From NCBI GenBank assembly GCA_964469215.1, contig CAYXYB010000005.1:1-64000 (forward strand): a DNA stretch of 64,000 nucleotides. The letters are read 5' to 3'. Positions 32,720 through 41,905 of this stretch are shown here, piece after piece; positions within the stretch are counted from its first letter, which is position 1; every line of letters begins with the position of its first letter. A model generated the notes under the pieces. The model was not told where the DNA came from. It did no database searches and worked only from the letters and a program-made list of their open reading frames with translations. Made by a program: the position numbers and the translations under genes. Source of the stretch: SKPS01 sp964469215 (GTDB lineage: Bacteria > Bacteroidota > Bacteroidia > Bacteroidales > SKPS01).

Positions 32720-34555
32720 ATGAAAGACTTTCTGAGAATAATGCTTGCATCAATGGTGGGATACATATTAGCCTCTGTGATCTTTTCACTTTTATCATTG
32801 ATAATGTTTGCAATGATTATTGCAATGGTTCCGCGGGAAGATGTTCAGATTCCCAAAGAGGGGTTACTTCATGTAAAACTTGATATGCCGTTGTATGACC
32901 GCGGGCAGAAGATGCCTTTCGACTCCTGGGGTGAAGTTTTTGGAGACAAACGTCCACTGGGTTTGAATCAGATCATCAGGAGCCTTGACGATGCAGCCAA
33001 AGATGACAGGATTAAGGGAATATACCTCGAAATGGGAATCATGCAGACAGGTTTGGCATCTGTCACCGAGATAAGGGATGCCCTGAAACGTTTTTCAGAA
33101 TCGGGGAAACCGATTATTGCTTACGGAGAACAGATAACACAGAAATCTTATTATCTGGCAACTGCTTCCGATCGTGTATATGTAAATCCCAAAGGGATGC
33201 TGGAGTTCTCAGGATTAACGGCTCAGGTGGCATTTATCAAGGGTCTTAACGAGAAACTCAAGGTTGAGATGCAGGTCATACGACCCTCAAACAACACTTA
33301 TAAGAGTGCTGTTGAACCCTTTATTCTCGACAGGATGAGTGAGGCAAACAGGGAACAGACCGAAAGGTATCTGGGCTCCGGCTGGGATCTGATTCTTGAC
33401 GGAATTTCAGAAAATCGGGGAATTGACAAAGATCTTTTAAATATCTATGCCGACAGCCTTATAGCTTTCAGGCCGGAGAAGGCGCTGGAGTTTGGCCTTG
33501 TCGACGGCCTTGTTTATAAGGATCAGCTTGAAGACTCTTTAAGAGTAATTCTTGGAATCGAGATTAAAGATATGAATAAGGATAAGGATGATGATGATGA
33601 TGATGATAATGATATCAACCTTGTTTCTATTGGAAAATATATCAAGGCAACTCAGAAGAAGGAAATTATGGTTGGGAAGACATCCAAGGGCAAAAAAGCT
33701 GACAACATAGCTGTTATATTTGCTGAGGGTTCGATAGTTATGGGAGAATCTGAGGATAGGGTTATCAGTTCAGAATTTATATCATCCACAATAAGAAAAG
33801 CTCGTAAAGATGAAAACATCAAGGCTATCGTACTCAGAGTCAATTCTCCGGGGGGAGACGGGCTTGCATCTGAGATCATCTGGCGTGAAGTTTACCTGGC
33901 CAATCAGGTAAAACCTGTAATTATATCCATGGGAGATTATGCCGCCTCAGGGGGATACTATATTTCGTGTGCAGCCAGCCGTATTGTTGCTCAACCCAAT
34001 ACGCTAACCGGTTCAATAGGGGTTTTCGGTGTGATTCCAAACTTACAAAAGCTTTTTAGTGATCATCTGGGAATAACCTTTGATGAAGTCAGAACCAACA
34101 AAAACAGCAGCATTGGCAACCTTATGCGTCCCCTTGAGCCCTACGAGTATCAATTCCTGCAGAGTTATGTTGACGACTTTTACACACACTTTGTAAACCG
34201 CGTTTCTGAAGGACGCAAGATGACTTTTAAAGGGGTGGATTCAATTGGTCAGGGCAGAGTTTGGAGCGGAACTGACGCCCTGAAAATAGGATTGATAGAT
34301 GAAATCGGAGGACTTAACGACGCTGTGAGAATTGCAGCTTCTGAGGCAAAACTGAAGAACTACACTATTGTTGAATGGCCTTGTCAGACAGATCCTTTCA
34401 CAAAATTAATCAAGCAACTTTCTGGTGAAACCAGAATTGAAAAAACTATACGAAAACAGTTGGGAAGCAGCTACCCCGTTTACGAAATGCTCTTGACTTT
34501 TGGTGATCAGAAAGGTATTCAGGCACGTTTGCCATTTATTATTTCAGTGAATTGA
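32720..34555 (+). CDS. sppA: Signal peptide peptidase SppA, 67-kDa type
   Basis: A 611-residue membrane-anchored S49 protease that degrades cleaved signal peptides. One N-terminal membrane helix (about 9-34) is followed by two S49 domains. The catalytic Lys is Lys195 in NTYKSAVEPF of the first domain and the Ser is Ser410 in YAASGGYYISC of the second, the arrangement of E. coli SppA. The domains are joined by an acidic linker with seven Asp in a row encoded by a GAT repeat. The end overlaps the convergent mqnE by 17 bp. Confidence 0.95.
   Translation: MKDFLRIMLASMVGYILASVIFSLLSLIMFAMIIAMVPREDVQIPKEGLLHVKLDMPLYDRGQKMPFDSWGEVFGDKRPLGLNQIIRSLDDAAKDDRIKGIYLEMGIMQTGLASVTEIRDALKRFSESGKPIIAYGEQITQKSYYLATASDRVYVNPKGMLEFSGLTAQVAFIKGLNEKLKVEMQVIRPSNNTYKSAVEPFILDRMSEANREQTERYLGSGWDLILDGISENRGIDKDLLNIYADSLIAFRPEKALEFGLVDGLVYKDQLEDSLRVILGIEIKDMNKDKDDDDDDDNDINLVSIGKYIKATQKKEIMVGKTSKGKKADNIAVIFAEGSIVMGESEDRVISSEFISSTIRKARKDENIKAIVLRVNSPGGDGLASEIIWREVYLANQVKPVIISMGDYAASGGYYISCAASRIVAQPNTLTGSIGVFGVIPNLQKLFSDHLGITFDEVRTNKNSSIGNLMRPLEPYEYQFLQSYVDDFYTHFVNRVSEGRKMTFKGVDSIGQGRVWSGTDALKIGLIDEIGGLNDAVRIAASEAKLKNYTIVEWPCQTDPFTKLIKQLSGETRIEKTIRKQLGSSYPVYEMLLTFGDQKGIQARLPFIISVN
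33587..33607 (+). repeat. In-frame (GAT)7 microsatellite in sppA
   Basis: Seven uninterrupted GAT codons encode Asp290-296 in the linker between the two S49 domains. The tract is in frame, so unit gain or loss changes linker length without frameshift. Confidence 0.9.
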
Positions 34556-35645
34556 TATCTTTAATCACCGGATTATATAATGAATCTCTTTCCAGAGGAA
34601 TAAACCCTGCTTCAGCTATCAGGATTCTGATCTGATCAGCACTCATTTCCGGTTTAACCTCTGATGATCCTGCAATGGTGTATATAGATGTTGAATCGTT
34701 AATGGTTCCATCAAGATCATCAACACCAAATGATTGTGAAATCTGCGCTGTTTCACGGCCAATCATCGGCCAGTATGCCTTTATATGAGGGATATTGGTC
34801 AGAATAATCCGTGATACAGCATAATTCCTCAGGTCTTCGGTTGAAGGTACCTCCCCAAAAACGGACATGGGGTTGTTTGCATTTCTGTATTTCAGGGGTA
34901 TAAATGCCTGAAAGCCATTGGTGGCGTCTTGCAGCTCTCTGAGTTGTATAAGATGGTCAACACGGTGATTATACTCCTCAGCATGGCCATACAGCATTGT
35001 GGCATTTGTGGGAATATTAATCTTATGAGCTGTCCGGTGTACCGTGAGCCATTCTTCTGCGCTATCCTTTTCCGGGCATATTTTATTTCTGATTTCCGGG
35101 TCGAAGATTTCTGCTCCACCTCCGGGTATCGAATCAAGGCCTGCATTTACCAGTTTCTGCAATACCTGAGCAGTTGTGAGGTTATCAAAACGAGCCATAT
35201 AACTTATCTCAATAGCTGAAAAAGCTTTTAAATGAACACCGGGCCTTACCCTCCTCACAGCTTTCAACATCTCCGAATAATAGGCTGTGCCTCTTCCTGG
35301 AGCTACACCACCAACAATATGAATTTCCGTAATATCCCCGGGTGCTTTAGCAGCCAGTGATACAATTTCATCCAGTGAATAATCCCATATCCTGGCACTA
35401 TTATGCTCATTATAAGAACAAAAACGGCAATTGTAAATGCATCTGTTTGTAGGTTCGATGTGGAAATTCCTGTTATACCATGTGGTTTTACCATTAAATT
35501 TCGCTCTGACGGTATCTGCAAGTATTCCAAGCCAACCAAGAGGAGCTTCATTGTACAATCTTATTCCTTCCTCCCTGTTGAGCTGAATATTGTCATGGGT
35601 CTTTTCAGCAATATCAGAAAGCGCCTTATTTACAGGTTTTTGCAT
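34539..35645 (-). CDS. mqnE: Aminofutalosine synthase (radical SAM) MqnE
   Basis: A 368-residue radical SAM enzyme of the futalosine menaquinone pathway; MqnE joins the chorismate-derived enolpyruvyl-benzoate to SAM to give aminofutalosine. The cluster motif C-x3-C-x2-C is CIYNCRFC. MqnE-type segments are IHIVGGVAPG, LKAFSAIEI, DSIPGGGAEIF, TNATMLYGH and LRELQDATNGFQAFIPL, which fit MqnE better than the related MqnC. mqnB and mqnD lie about 6 kb away; mqnA and mqnC are outside the window. Oxygen-sensitive iron-sulfur enzyme of the cytosol. Confidence 0.92.
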   Translation of the reverse strand: MQKPVNKALSDIAEKTHDNIQLNREEGIRLYNEAPLGWLGILADTVRAKFNGKTTWYNRNFHIEPTNRCIYNCRFCSYNEHNSARIWDYSLDEIVSLAAKAPGDITEIHIVGGVAPGRGTAYYSEMLKAVRRVRPGVHLKAFSAIEISYMARFDNLTTAQVLQKLVNAGLDSIPGGGAEIFDPEIRNKICPEKDSAEEWLTVHRTAHKINIPTNATMLYGHAEEYNHRVDHLIQLRELQDATNGFQAFIPLKYRNANNPMSVFGEVPSTEDLRNYAVSRIILTNIPHIKAYWPMIGRETAQISQSFGVDDLDGTINDSTSIYTIAGSSEVKPEMSADQIRILIAEAGFIPLERDSLYNPVIKDINSLK

Positions 35646-35683
35646 GACCTCCCAAACTTGTTACGGCAATTTGTATATAAACC

Positions 35684-36970
35684 TTATCTCTGTATAATGA
35701 TCCTTTGATTTAAACGGTGTGCCCCTGCCACTATCTGCAGAACATAAGCACCCGGATCAAGGCTGGTGAGATCAACTGGCTCTCTGAGAAATGAGACATT
35801 ACTGTATTCAGTGCTCCAGACCTGCTGTCCTAAAGGGTTATAAACCATAATTCTGACATCACACATTATATGCATCATAAGTTCAATGTTAAAATTACCG
35901 TTTCCCGGATTTGGCCACAACGTAAAGTCTGAAATGTCCGGAACATTTTCAATACCGGTTGCAGGCTCACAACCGTTTGAAGTCTTAAGTTCAGATCTGT
36001 ATATATTGAGGGCTGATATCATTCTTGCCTTTTGACCGTTGGTAAACAGACACATACAGGCATCATCAACATAATCCATGAAATTCATAAACAATACACC
36101 AGGGCTGTCTGGTGTACATGCATCCATTTTCGGAAAGGAGGGGCAGCCATAAAATTCCGAAGCCTGATTGGGTGTATCTGACACATAATCACTTCCCCAG
36201 CATGCTCCCTCATCATCCCCCCAGATATGTATCAGATTGAACCAATGGCCAATCTCATGGGTAGCTGTTCTTCCTCTATTGAAGGGGACAAGAGCACCTG
36301 TTAACCCGAAATATTTATAACCTACCACCACTCCGTCCTTCGAAGCCTGGCCTCCCGGAGGTTGTGTATAACCCAGAACACCACCTGTAAGATTTACTAC
36401 CCAGATATTAAGGTACTTCGAAGGATCCCAGTTGCTCTGGCCACCAAGGCTGGTTGACTTGATAATGTTGTCATCGTTGTAACTGAAACTGGTTTTGGAT
36501 ACCTGTCTGCGGGTTACACCGTTGGTCCACTTTCCCTGAGGGTCTCTCTGGGCAAGGCAGAATTGAAATTCCACATCAGCAACACGGCTTGCAAAGGCAG
36601 CAGGGACATTTGAAACATCCGGATTAAGTTTGCGAAAATCCTTGTTCAACGATTCAATCTGCTCAACAATCCTGGTATGGGGAATGTTGTGAGACTGGTC
36701 ATTGTAAAGCACATGAACCACAACCGGAATAGTATAAACAATTTTTCCGGCAGAAAGATCCTCATAAGGGTTGTTTTTAAGCCATTCAGCCATATCCTTT
36801 TCTATCTGCTGCCGCCTCTCCAAAAAACCCGGATCTTCTTTTATAAGAAGCTGTACATATTCATTATGCCCACATCTTCTTACTGTAATCTTATTTTCCG
36901 AATTTTGCCCCCGAACAAACACGGAAAACAAAACCAAAATCAATGTAAGAACCTGCCTGTATCTAATCAT
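35684..36970 (-). CDS. M43 (pappalysin-like) zinc metalloprotease with T9SS sorting domain
   Basis: A 428-residue secreted protease. After a signal peptide (1-21) and a propeptide-like region, the zinc site is HEIGHWFNLIH (His238, Glu239, His242, His248) and the Met-turn is NFMDYVDD (about 296-303), which together define the metzincin M43 family. Several Cys (Cys257, 276, 285, 305, 307) could form disulfides. The last ~75 residues, from LWPNPGNGNF, are a type A T9SS sorting domain ending in a basic IIIQR tail. It should be exported by T9SS. It follows the C10-PKD gene on the same strand after a 192-bp gap with its own promoter. Confidence 0.93.
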   Translation of the reverse strand: MIRYRQVLTLILVLFSVFVRGQNSENKITVRRCGHNEYVQLLIKEDPGFLERRQQIEKDMAEWLKNNPYEDLSAGKIVYTIPVVVHVLYNDQSHNIPHTRIVEQIESLNKDFRKLNPDVSNVPAAFASRVADVEFQFCLAQRDPQGKWTNGVTRRQVSKTSFSYNDDNIIKSTSLGGQSNWDPSKYLNIWVVNLTGGVLGYTQPPGGQASKDGVVVGYKYFGLTGALVPFNRGRTATHEIGHWFNLIHIWGDDEGACWGSDYVSDTPNQASEFYGCPSFPKMDACTPDSPGVLFMNFMDYVDDACMCLFTNGQKARMISALNIYRSELKTSNGCEPATGIENVPDISDFTLWPNPGNGNFNIELMMHIMCDVRIMVYNPLGQQVWSTEYSNVSFLREPVDLTSLDPGAYVLQIVAGAHRLNQRIIIQR

Positions 36971-37049
36971 TAAATAATCTCCTCACTAAGTATCTTTTAA
37001 CCTCGTTAAATAATTAAGTGAAACTGATACACCCCTTTACTTTATGCCA

Positions 37050-37057
37050 CAAAGATA
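37050..37057 (-). promoter_or_regulatory. Candidate promoter -7 element for the M43 protease
   Basis: TATCTTTG on the minus strand, 79 bp before the start. -33 half weak. Confidence 0.5.
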
Positions 37058-37162
37058 CATATTATTTCATGGGATTAAAATGCTAAGTTTGAGATGCAAT
37101 TTCGAAACTCTTCGAAAAAATAAATTATTGAATAACAGAATATAATCAACCTGTTACTGTTC

Positions 37163-39586
37163 TTATCTGGCGATTAAAAGTTGTTTTTTTACTGCAGACT
37201 GTGCTTGCCGTATTTCGAGCAGATAGCTACCTGCGGGAATACTGTGAAGAGGTATTGTAACAGTGTTTAACCCGTTTGCTTCAGTATCATGGCTTCTGAC
37301 GACCCTGCCAGAGATGTCGCGAATTACAACAGTCGTTACCGGTGACTCAGAAGATATGTTTACCTGATCCCTGGCAGGAACAGGCCATATTTTGATTGTT
37401 TTAAACATATCAAGATTTTCTGTTCCAATTGTTCCAACATTGATATATTTCTCCCTCAGGAGAGTATCGCTGCCTCTAATATTCCAAACAATTAGCTGTA
37501 CATCGTAAACTCCATGATCAGGGTAGGCCACCGCTCCTGGAACCTGCTGCTGTGACGATGAAGGTAGGCCTCCGGGGAAACTCCACTCCCACATAAAAGG
37601 ATTGCTGAAACTGTAATCGGTGAAGATAACTGTTTCACTTTTAAGAATAGTGGTGCGGTCTGCTGAAAACCAAGCCATTGGCAAAGGAGGTGGAAGCAGT
37701 ACGTAAACAAATCCTGGTTTAAGCAACTCATTATCACCATAAATATTGGTAACTTTTAGTGAAACATTGTAACCACCCGGAGCAGCATATACATGCCAGG
37801 GATTTTGCAATGTGCTGGTATCACCATCGCCAAATTGCCAGTACCATTCCAAAGGGTCATTTGACGTCAGGTCTGCGAAAAATACTGTATCACCCGGATA
37901 AATAATATTGGCCGATGCACTGAATGAAGGTAAAGGAGGACCAGGATTGGTAACAATATAATCGGACTTAACCATGGTGTCGCTACCAGAATAATTATCA
38001 ACTATAAGTGTAACTGTAAAAGTATCGGCAGTAAGGTAAATATGTTGCGGGTTTTTAACCGTACTTGTTTGGCCATCACCAAAATCCCATTGCCAGGAGG
38101 TTACCAGATTTGATGAAAGATCTGTAAACTGGACAGGAGTACCTTTTGGAAGATAAGTGGAGGAGGCAGAGAACTCAGCTACCGGTAAAGGTGGTGCAAA
38201 AGCTGTAATATAGTTTGTCTTTTCCAATGTATCATGGCCTATTATATTCCACGACACAAGTTTAACCGAATATTGGCCGGGCTGCGTGTAGTAATGTTCA
38301 GGGTTTGGAAGCTGGCTTGAGTCACCATCGCCGAAATACCACTTGTAACCTGCCGGGCTTCCTGTTGTTTGGTTAGTAAATGTAACAGGCAATCCTATGG
38401 CAACATTTGTAACGCTGGCAGTAAAATTAGCTGTCGGTGGCTGTGTTACAGGTGGAACAATACCGATGATAGCACCATGGTCATTTGAAAAATTATAGCT
38501 ACCGGGAGTGAGTGCTGTGAGATAGAAGTATCCGTTATGATATCCATCCCATCCCCAGTTGCAATGGTAGTGGTTATTTGAAACTCCCTGATATCCGTCA
38601 ATAACCCAGGCATGTCCGCCGGCAACCTGGTCATATCCACAGTAGATAACCGGTTTGTTTGAATCCAGTTCTGATTTAAGGCTTAAATCCCATTGGCCTG
38701 TGGTGTAACTGCTTTTCCACTGTAACGAAGCTCCGGAACTGTATCCAAATCTGTAAATCAATGCATAACGAGCGTCATCCATAAATGCTCCGCTTGAATT
38801 AGGACCATAATTCATCTCCACAGACACACCGGCGTGATAGCAGATTTTTGCCACTTCTGAATTAGAAGAAGTAGCCACCGGCGGCATAAGTGCCCAGTTG
38901 TATGTTGATGCACCAAAATTTGCTGAAAGTGTTCCGTATGTCTGGTGTAAATATGAATGGGAACCTGTACCCTGTGTAGGCCACCCCCAGTACTTCATTA
39001 CCATAGACATTGATGTTGCCACACATCCAACAGGCACCCTGTTGCAGTATCCTGAACCGGCTGATGCATCATAAGGGCAGTTGGCATTGTAGTAACAACC
39101 CTGCCCCCATTCGATAGGCCCGAGAAGAGGTTGTACTGAAAGAAATGATGAGATATTAAACGACGGGAAAAGAACATTGTAAACCCCCCATGCAGTTATT
39201 GCTTCAGGTGTTGCCGGTAATGAAAAGTCAATATGATGGAGAATCTGATCAGCGTAATCCTGCATTATTGCAGTAAAAGCAGGAGCCTGATAGCTGTTGC
39301 CAGAAAAATAATTTTTATTGAGTGAGTATGCCGGAACCGGATATACCCGGTCATCGCCTGAAACCACCACATAACCACCTCCCGGAGAGCCATTGAAAAT
39401 GTAAAGCAAAACCAGACCGCCATTGCCGATGATTTCGGTTCCTGTTATCGTAAAAGTGACTCCGTTACTACGTTCGAAATAGAAATTCATTGCAACACGG
39501 GCTGCTTTTTCCTGATCAACAGGGGCTGAAAAAAGAGATATATTAAACAAAAGCAGTGATATAAAAGATGTAACTAATGCTTTCAT
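37163..39586 (-). CDS. C10-family cysteine protease with four PKD domains and T9SS sorting domain
   Basis: About 807 residues from the ATG at 39586, chosen because the signal peptide (MKALVTSF...) starts there. A C10 prodomain is followed by the peptidase domain with the catalytic Cys in VPVGCVATSMSMV and His in AGGHAWVIDGYQG. Then come four PKD domains (each with FGDG or a variant and a final x-Y-x-V-x-L strand), the fourth reading WSFPGG instead of FGDG, and a T9SS type A sorting domain from IWPVPARDQ. PKD domains often bind polysaccharide or protein surfaces. It should be secreted by T9SS and is about twice the size of the C10 protease at 21.4 kb. Confidence 0.94.
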   Translation of the reverse strand: MKALVTSFISLLLFNISLFSAPVDQEKAARVAMNFYFERSNGVTFTITGTEIIGNGGLVLLYIFNGSPGGGYVVVSGDDRVYPVPAYSLNKNYFSGNSYQAPAFTAIMQDYADQILHHIDFSLPATPEAITAWGVYNVLFPSFNISSFLSVQPLLGPIEWGQGCYYNANCPYDASAGSGYCNRVPVGCVATSMSMVMKYWGWPTQGTGSHSYLHQTYGTLSANFGASTYNWALMPPVATSSNSEVAKICYHAGVSVEMNYGPNSSGAFMDDARYALIYRFGYSSGASLQWKSSYTTGQWDLSLKSELDSNKPVIYCGYDQVAGGHAWVIDGYQGVSNNHYHCNWGWDGYHNGYFYLTALTPGSYNFSNDHGAIIGIVPPVTQPPTANFTASVTNVAIGLPVTFTNQTTGSPAGYKWYFGDGDSSQLPNPEHYYTQPGQYSVKLVSWNIIGHDTLEKTNYITAFAPPLPVAEFSASSTYLPKGTPVQFTDLSSNLVTSWQWDFGDGQTSTVKNPQHIYLTADTFTVTLIVDNYSGSDTMVKSDYIVTNPGPPLPSFSASANIIYPGDTVFFADLTSNDPLEWYWQFGDGDTSTLQNPWHVYAAPGGYNVSLKVTNIYGDNELLKPGFVYVLLPPPLPMAWFSADRTTILKSETVIFTDYSFSNPFMWEWSFPGGLPSSSQQQVPGAVAYPDHGVYDVQLIVWNIRGSDTLLREKYINVGTIGTENLDMFKTIKIWPVPARDQVNISSESPVTTVVIRDISGRVVRSHDTEANGLNTVTIPLHSIPAGSYLLEIRQAQSAVKKQLLIAR

Positions 39587-39703
39587 AAAATTGTATTTTT
39601 GGAATAACAAAGAAAAGCATTTTTTGTGCGACTAATCATCATTATTTCTCTGTGGTTTTAGAAATATTGTACTTTAGCCGGGCAATTTAAAAATAAACCA
39701 ATT

Positions 39704-41110
39704 ATGACTGAAGCGATCAAAACCTCGTTACGTGAATCGAAGGCTGCCAGATGGACAGCTTTGATCATTGTGTCCTTCACAATGCTTTGCGGATATTATC
39801 TTGCTGACGTAATGGCTCCTCTTAAGGGGTTACTTGAGCAGCAACTTTCATGGACAAGTTCTCAATACGGATTTTTTACCAGTGCTTACGGGTGGTTCAA
39901 TGTGTTTTTGTTTTTCCTGATCTTTGGTGGAATTATCCTTGACAGGATGGGAGTAAGGTTTACAGGTCTAATGGCTGCATCGGTAATGCTACTGGGAATT
40001 GCTATTAAATACTGGGCAGTCTCGACTCATGCTCTCGACGGTATGGTTTGGAGGGTCTTATGGTTTGATACCAGCGCCCAGGTCTTTATTGCCGGACTGG
40101 GTTTTGCTATATTTGGCGTAGGCGTTGAAGTTGCCGGGATAACTGTTTCAAAGGTAATAGTTAAGTGGTTCAAAGGCAAAGAGCTTGCTCTGGCTATGGG
40201 ACTTGAAATGGCTATGGCCAGAATAGGTACCGGGATTGCTATTGGCACTTCTTTGCCGGTTGCAAACTGGCTTGGCCACGTTTCTATGCCTCTGCTTGTC
40301 GGTCTAGTAATGGCTTGTATTGGGCTGATAGCTTTCATAATATACGTTATTCAGGACAAAAAACTCGATGCTTCCGAAGCTGCAGTTAACCTCCAGAACA
40401 ACACCAAACAAGAACCCGAAGAGTCGTTTCGCCTGCGTGATATTCTCTATATAATCACCAACAAGGCATGGTGGTTTATTGCAATACTCTGCGTTTTGTT
40501 CTATTCGGCAGTATTCCCGTTCCTGAAATACGCCACAGACCTGATGGTAAACAAGTTTGATGTGCCTGAAAATCTTGCAGGGCTAATTCCTGCTCTCCTC
40601 CCTTTCGGCACAATTATCCTCACCCCATTCTTCGGAAACCTTTACGACAGAAAAGGAAAAGGAGCTACCATAATGATAATAGGTGCTCTCCTAATTATTT
40701 TTGTACATGCAATGTTTTCTGTTCCGGGGCTTAATCATTATTTTCTTGCAATCGCTTTAGTAATAATTCTGGGTATCGGATTCTCACTGGTACCTTCTGC
40801 GATGTGGCCTTCGGTTCCTAAAATCATACCTGAAAAGCAACTTGGCAGTGCCTATGCCCTTATCTTCTGGGTGCAGAACTGGGGATTAATGGGTGTTCCG
40901 GCACTAATAGGTTGGGTTCTGAACAAATATTGCATTACCGGCTATGAAACAGTAAAAAATGTTCAGGTTGCCCAGTATGATTATACCCTTCCGATGATGA
41001 TTTTTGCATCTCTGGGGGTCCTTGCCCTCATTTTCGCATTTCTTCTGAAACGCGAAGACAGAATAAAAGGTTATGGCCTTCAACAGCCAAATATCGAAAA
41101 GCTCAGATAA
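39704..41110 (+). CDS. Major facilitator superfamily transporter
   Basis: A 468-residue carrier with about 12 membrane helices. The loop after helix 2 has the MFS motif variant GGIILDRMG, and the second half has GNLYDRKGKG. It lacks drug-efflux signature motifs. Overall it reminds me of MFSD1-like carriers (a dipeptide carrier in animals), but that is a loose impression and the substrate is not known. It appears to be a single gene, with a near-match promoter (TACTTTAG) at 39670 and a terminator after it. Confidence 0.88.
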   Translation: MTEAIKTSLRESKAARWTALIIVSFTMLCGYYLADVMAPLKGLLEQQLSWTSSQYGFFTSAYGWFNVFLFFLIFGGIILDRMGVRFTGLMAASVMLLGIAIKYWAVSTHALDGMVWRVLWFDTSAQVFIAGLGFAIFGVGVEVAGITVSKVIVKWFKGKELALAMGLEMAMARIGTGIAIGTSLPVANWLGHVSMPLLVGLVMACIGLIAFIIYVIQDKKLDASEAAVNLQNNTKQEPEESFRLRDILYIITNKAWWFIAILCVLFYSAVFPFLKYATDLMVNKFDVPENLAGLIPALLPFGTIILTPFFGNLYDRKGKGATIMIIGALLIIFVHAMFSVPGLNHYFLAIALVIILGIGFSLVPSAMWPSVPKIIPEKQLGSAYALIFWVQNWGLMGVPALIGWVLNKYCITGYETVKNVQVAQYDYTLPMMIFASLGVLALIFAFLLKREDRIKGYGLQQPNIEKLR

Positions 41111-41145
41111 GATATGGCTTAACTGATAGTTTTACGTTTATTCAG

Positions 41146-41182
41146 GGCTGCATGATGCTACCAGGTATCTTGCAGCCTTTTT
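41146..41182 (+). terminator. Rho-independent terminator after the MFS gene
   Basis: Stem GGCTGCA (41146-41152) / TGCAGCC (41171-41177) with an 18-base loop, followed by five T. It overlaps the region directly upstream of the mqnB promoter element. Confidence 0.65.
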
Positions 41183-41183
41183 G

Positions 41184-41191
41184 TATCTTTG
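41184..41191 (+). promoter_or_regulatory. Candidate promoter -7 element for mqnB-mqnD
   Basis: TATCTTTG lies 21 bp before the mqnB ATG, directly after the MFS terminator. The position shows that the true start is the ATG at 41213 and not the in-frame TTG at 41189. Confidence 0.5.
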
Positions 41192-41212
41192 CACAACCCT
41201 GAAACACCTGAT

Positions 41213-41905
41213 ATGCAAGAGAAATCAAACCGTATTTTGCTGGTATCTGCTACGTTGGCAGAAATTGAACCGTTGATTATTATGGCCGGTTTAGCCATAC
41301 CGAAAGAGACACCAGGAAAAATTATTTCACTAGAAAAATTTGATACCGATATACTTATCACCCGCCCTGGGATGGTTCCAACTACATTTTATACCACAAT
41401 GGCACTTTTCGGAAAAGATTACTCCATTGCAATTAATTCAGGTGTTGCGGGATCGTTTAATAAAGCTTTTTCTGTCGGTACAGTTGCCCTGGTAAGTCAC
41501 GACCGTTTTGCCGATCTGGGTGCTGAATCACCCTCAGGATTTATAACCGGAGAAAAACTTTCGTTTACAAACCTAAACACTTTACCGTTTAAAGATGGCT
41601 GGCTTATACACGAAAGTCCCTCCGGGTTTCCCATTCCACAACTGCCCCGATGTAGATCTGTCACATCTGATACCATCCATACTATTCCTGATTCAATTGA
41701 AAGAATTACGCAACTTTATCTACCCGATCTGGAAACAATGGAAGGAGCGGCATTCTTTTATGTATGTATGAAATTTAACATACCCTGCTTCCAGATCCGG
41801 GCAGTTTCAAATATTGTTGGCCCAAGGGATAAAGCAAACTGGCAACTGAAACATGCCGTAACCAATCTCTGCGATTTCCTCGGCTCATATCTGCCTCAAC
41901 CATGA
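41213..41905 (+). CDS. mqnB: Futalosine hydrolase MqnB
   Basis: A 230-residue nucleoside hydrolase of the PNP/UDP phosphorylase superfamily that releases the purine base from futalosine (or aminofutalosine) in menaquinone synthesis. Family features are RILLVSATLAEIEPL, GVAGSFNKAF and ETMEGAAFFYVC with the substrate-binding Glu/Met and IRAVSNIVGPRD. It overlaps mqnD by 4 bp and so is translated with it. mqnE at 34.5 kb supplies the pathway context. Confidence 0.93.
   Translation: MQEKSNRILLVSATLAEIEPLIIMAGLAIPKETPGKIISLEKFDTDILITRPGMVPTTFYTTMALFGKDYSIAINSGVAGSFNKAFSVGTVALVSHDRFADLGAESPSGFITGEKLSFTNLNTLPFKDGWLIHESPSGFPIPQLPRCRSVTSDTIHTIPDSIERITQLYLPDLETMEGAAFFYVCMKFNIPCFQIRAVSNIVGPRDKANWQLKHAVTNLCDFLGSYLPQP

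Noticed and set aside
35684..36970. Defective zinc site because Asn replaces the usual Gly in HExxHxxGxxH
   Set aside because: Asn at this place is, as far as I recall, common in bacterial M43 proteins, and all ligands and the Met-turn are present.
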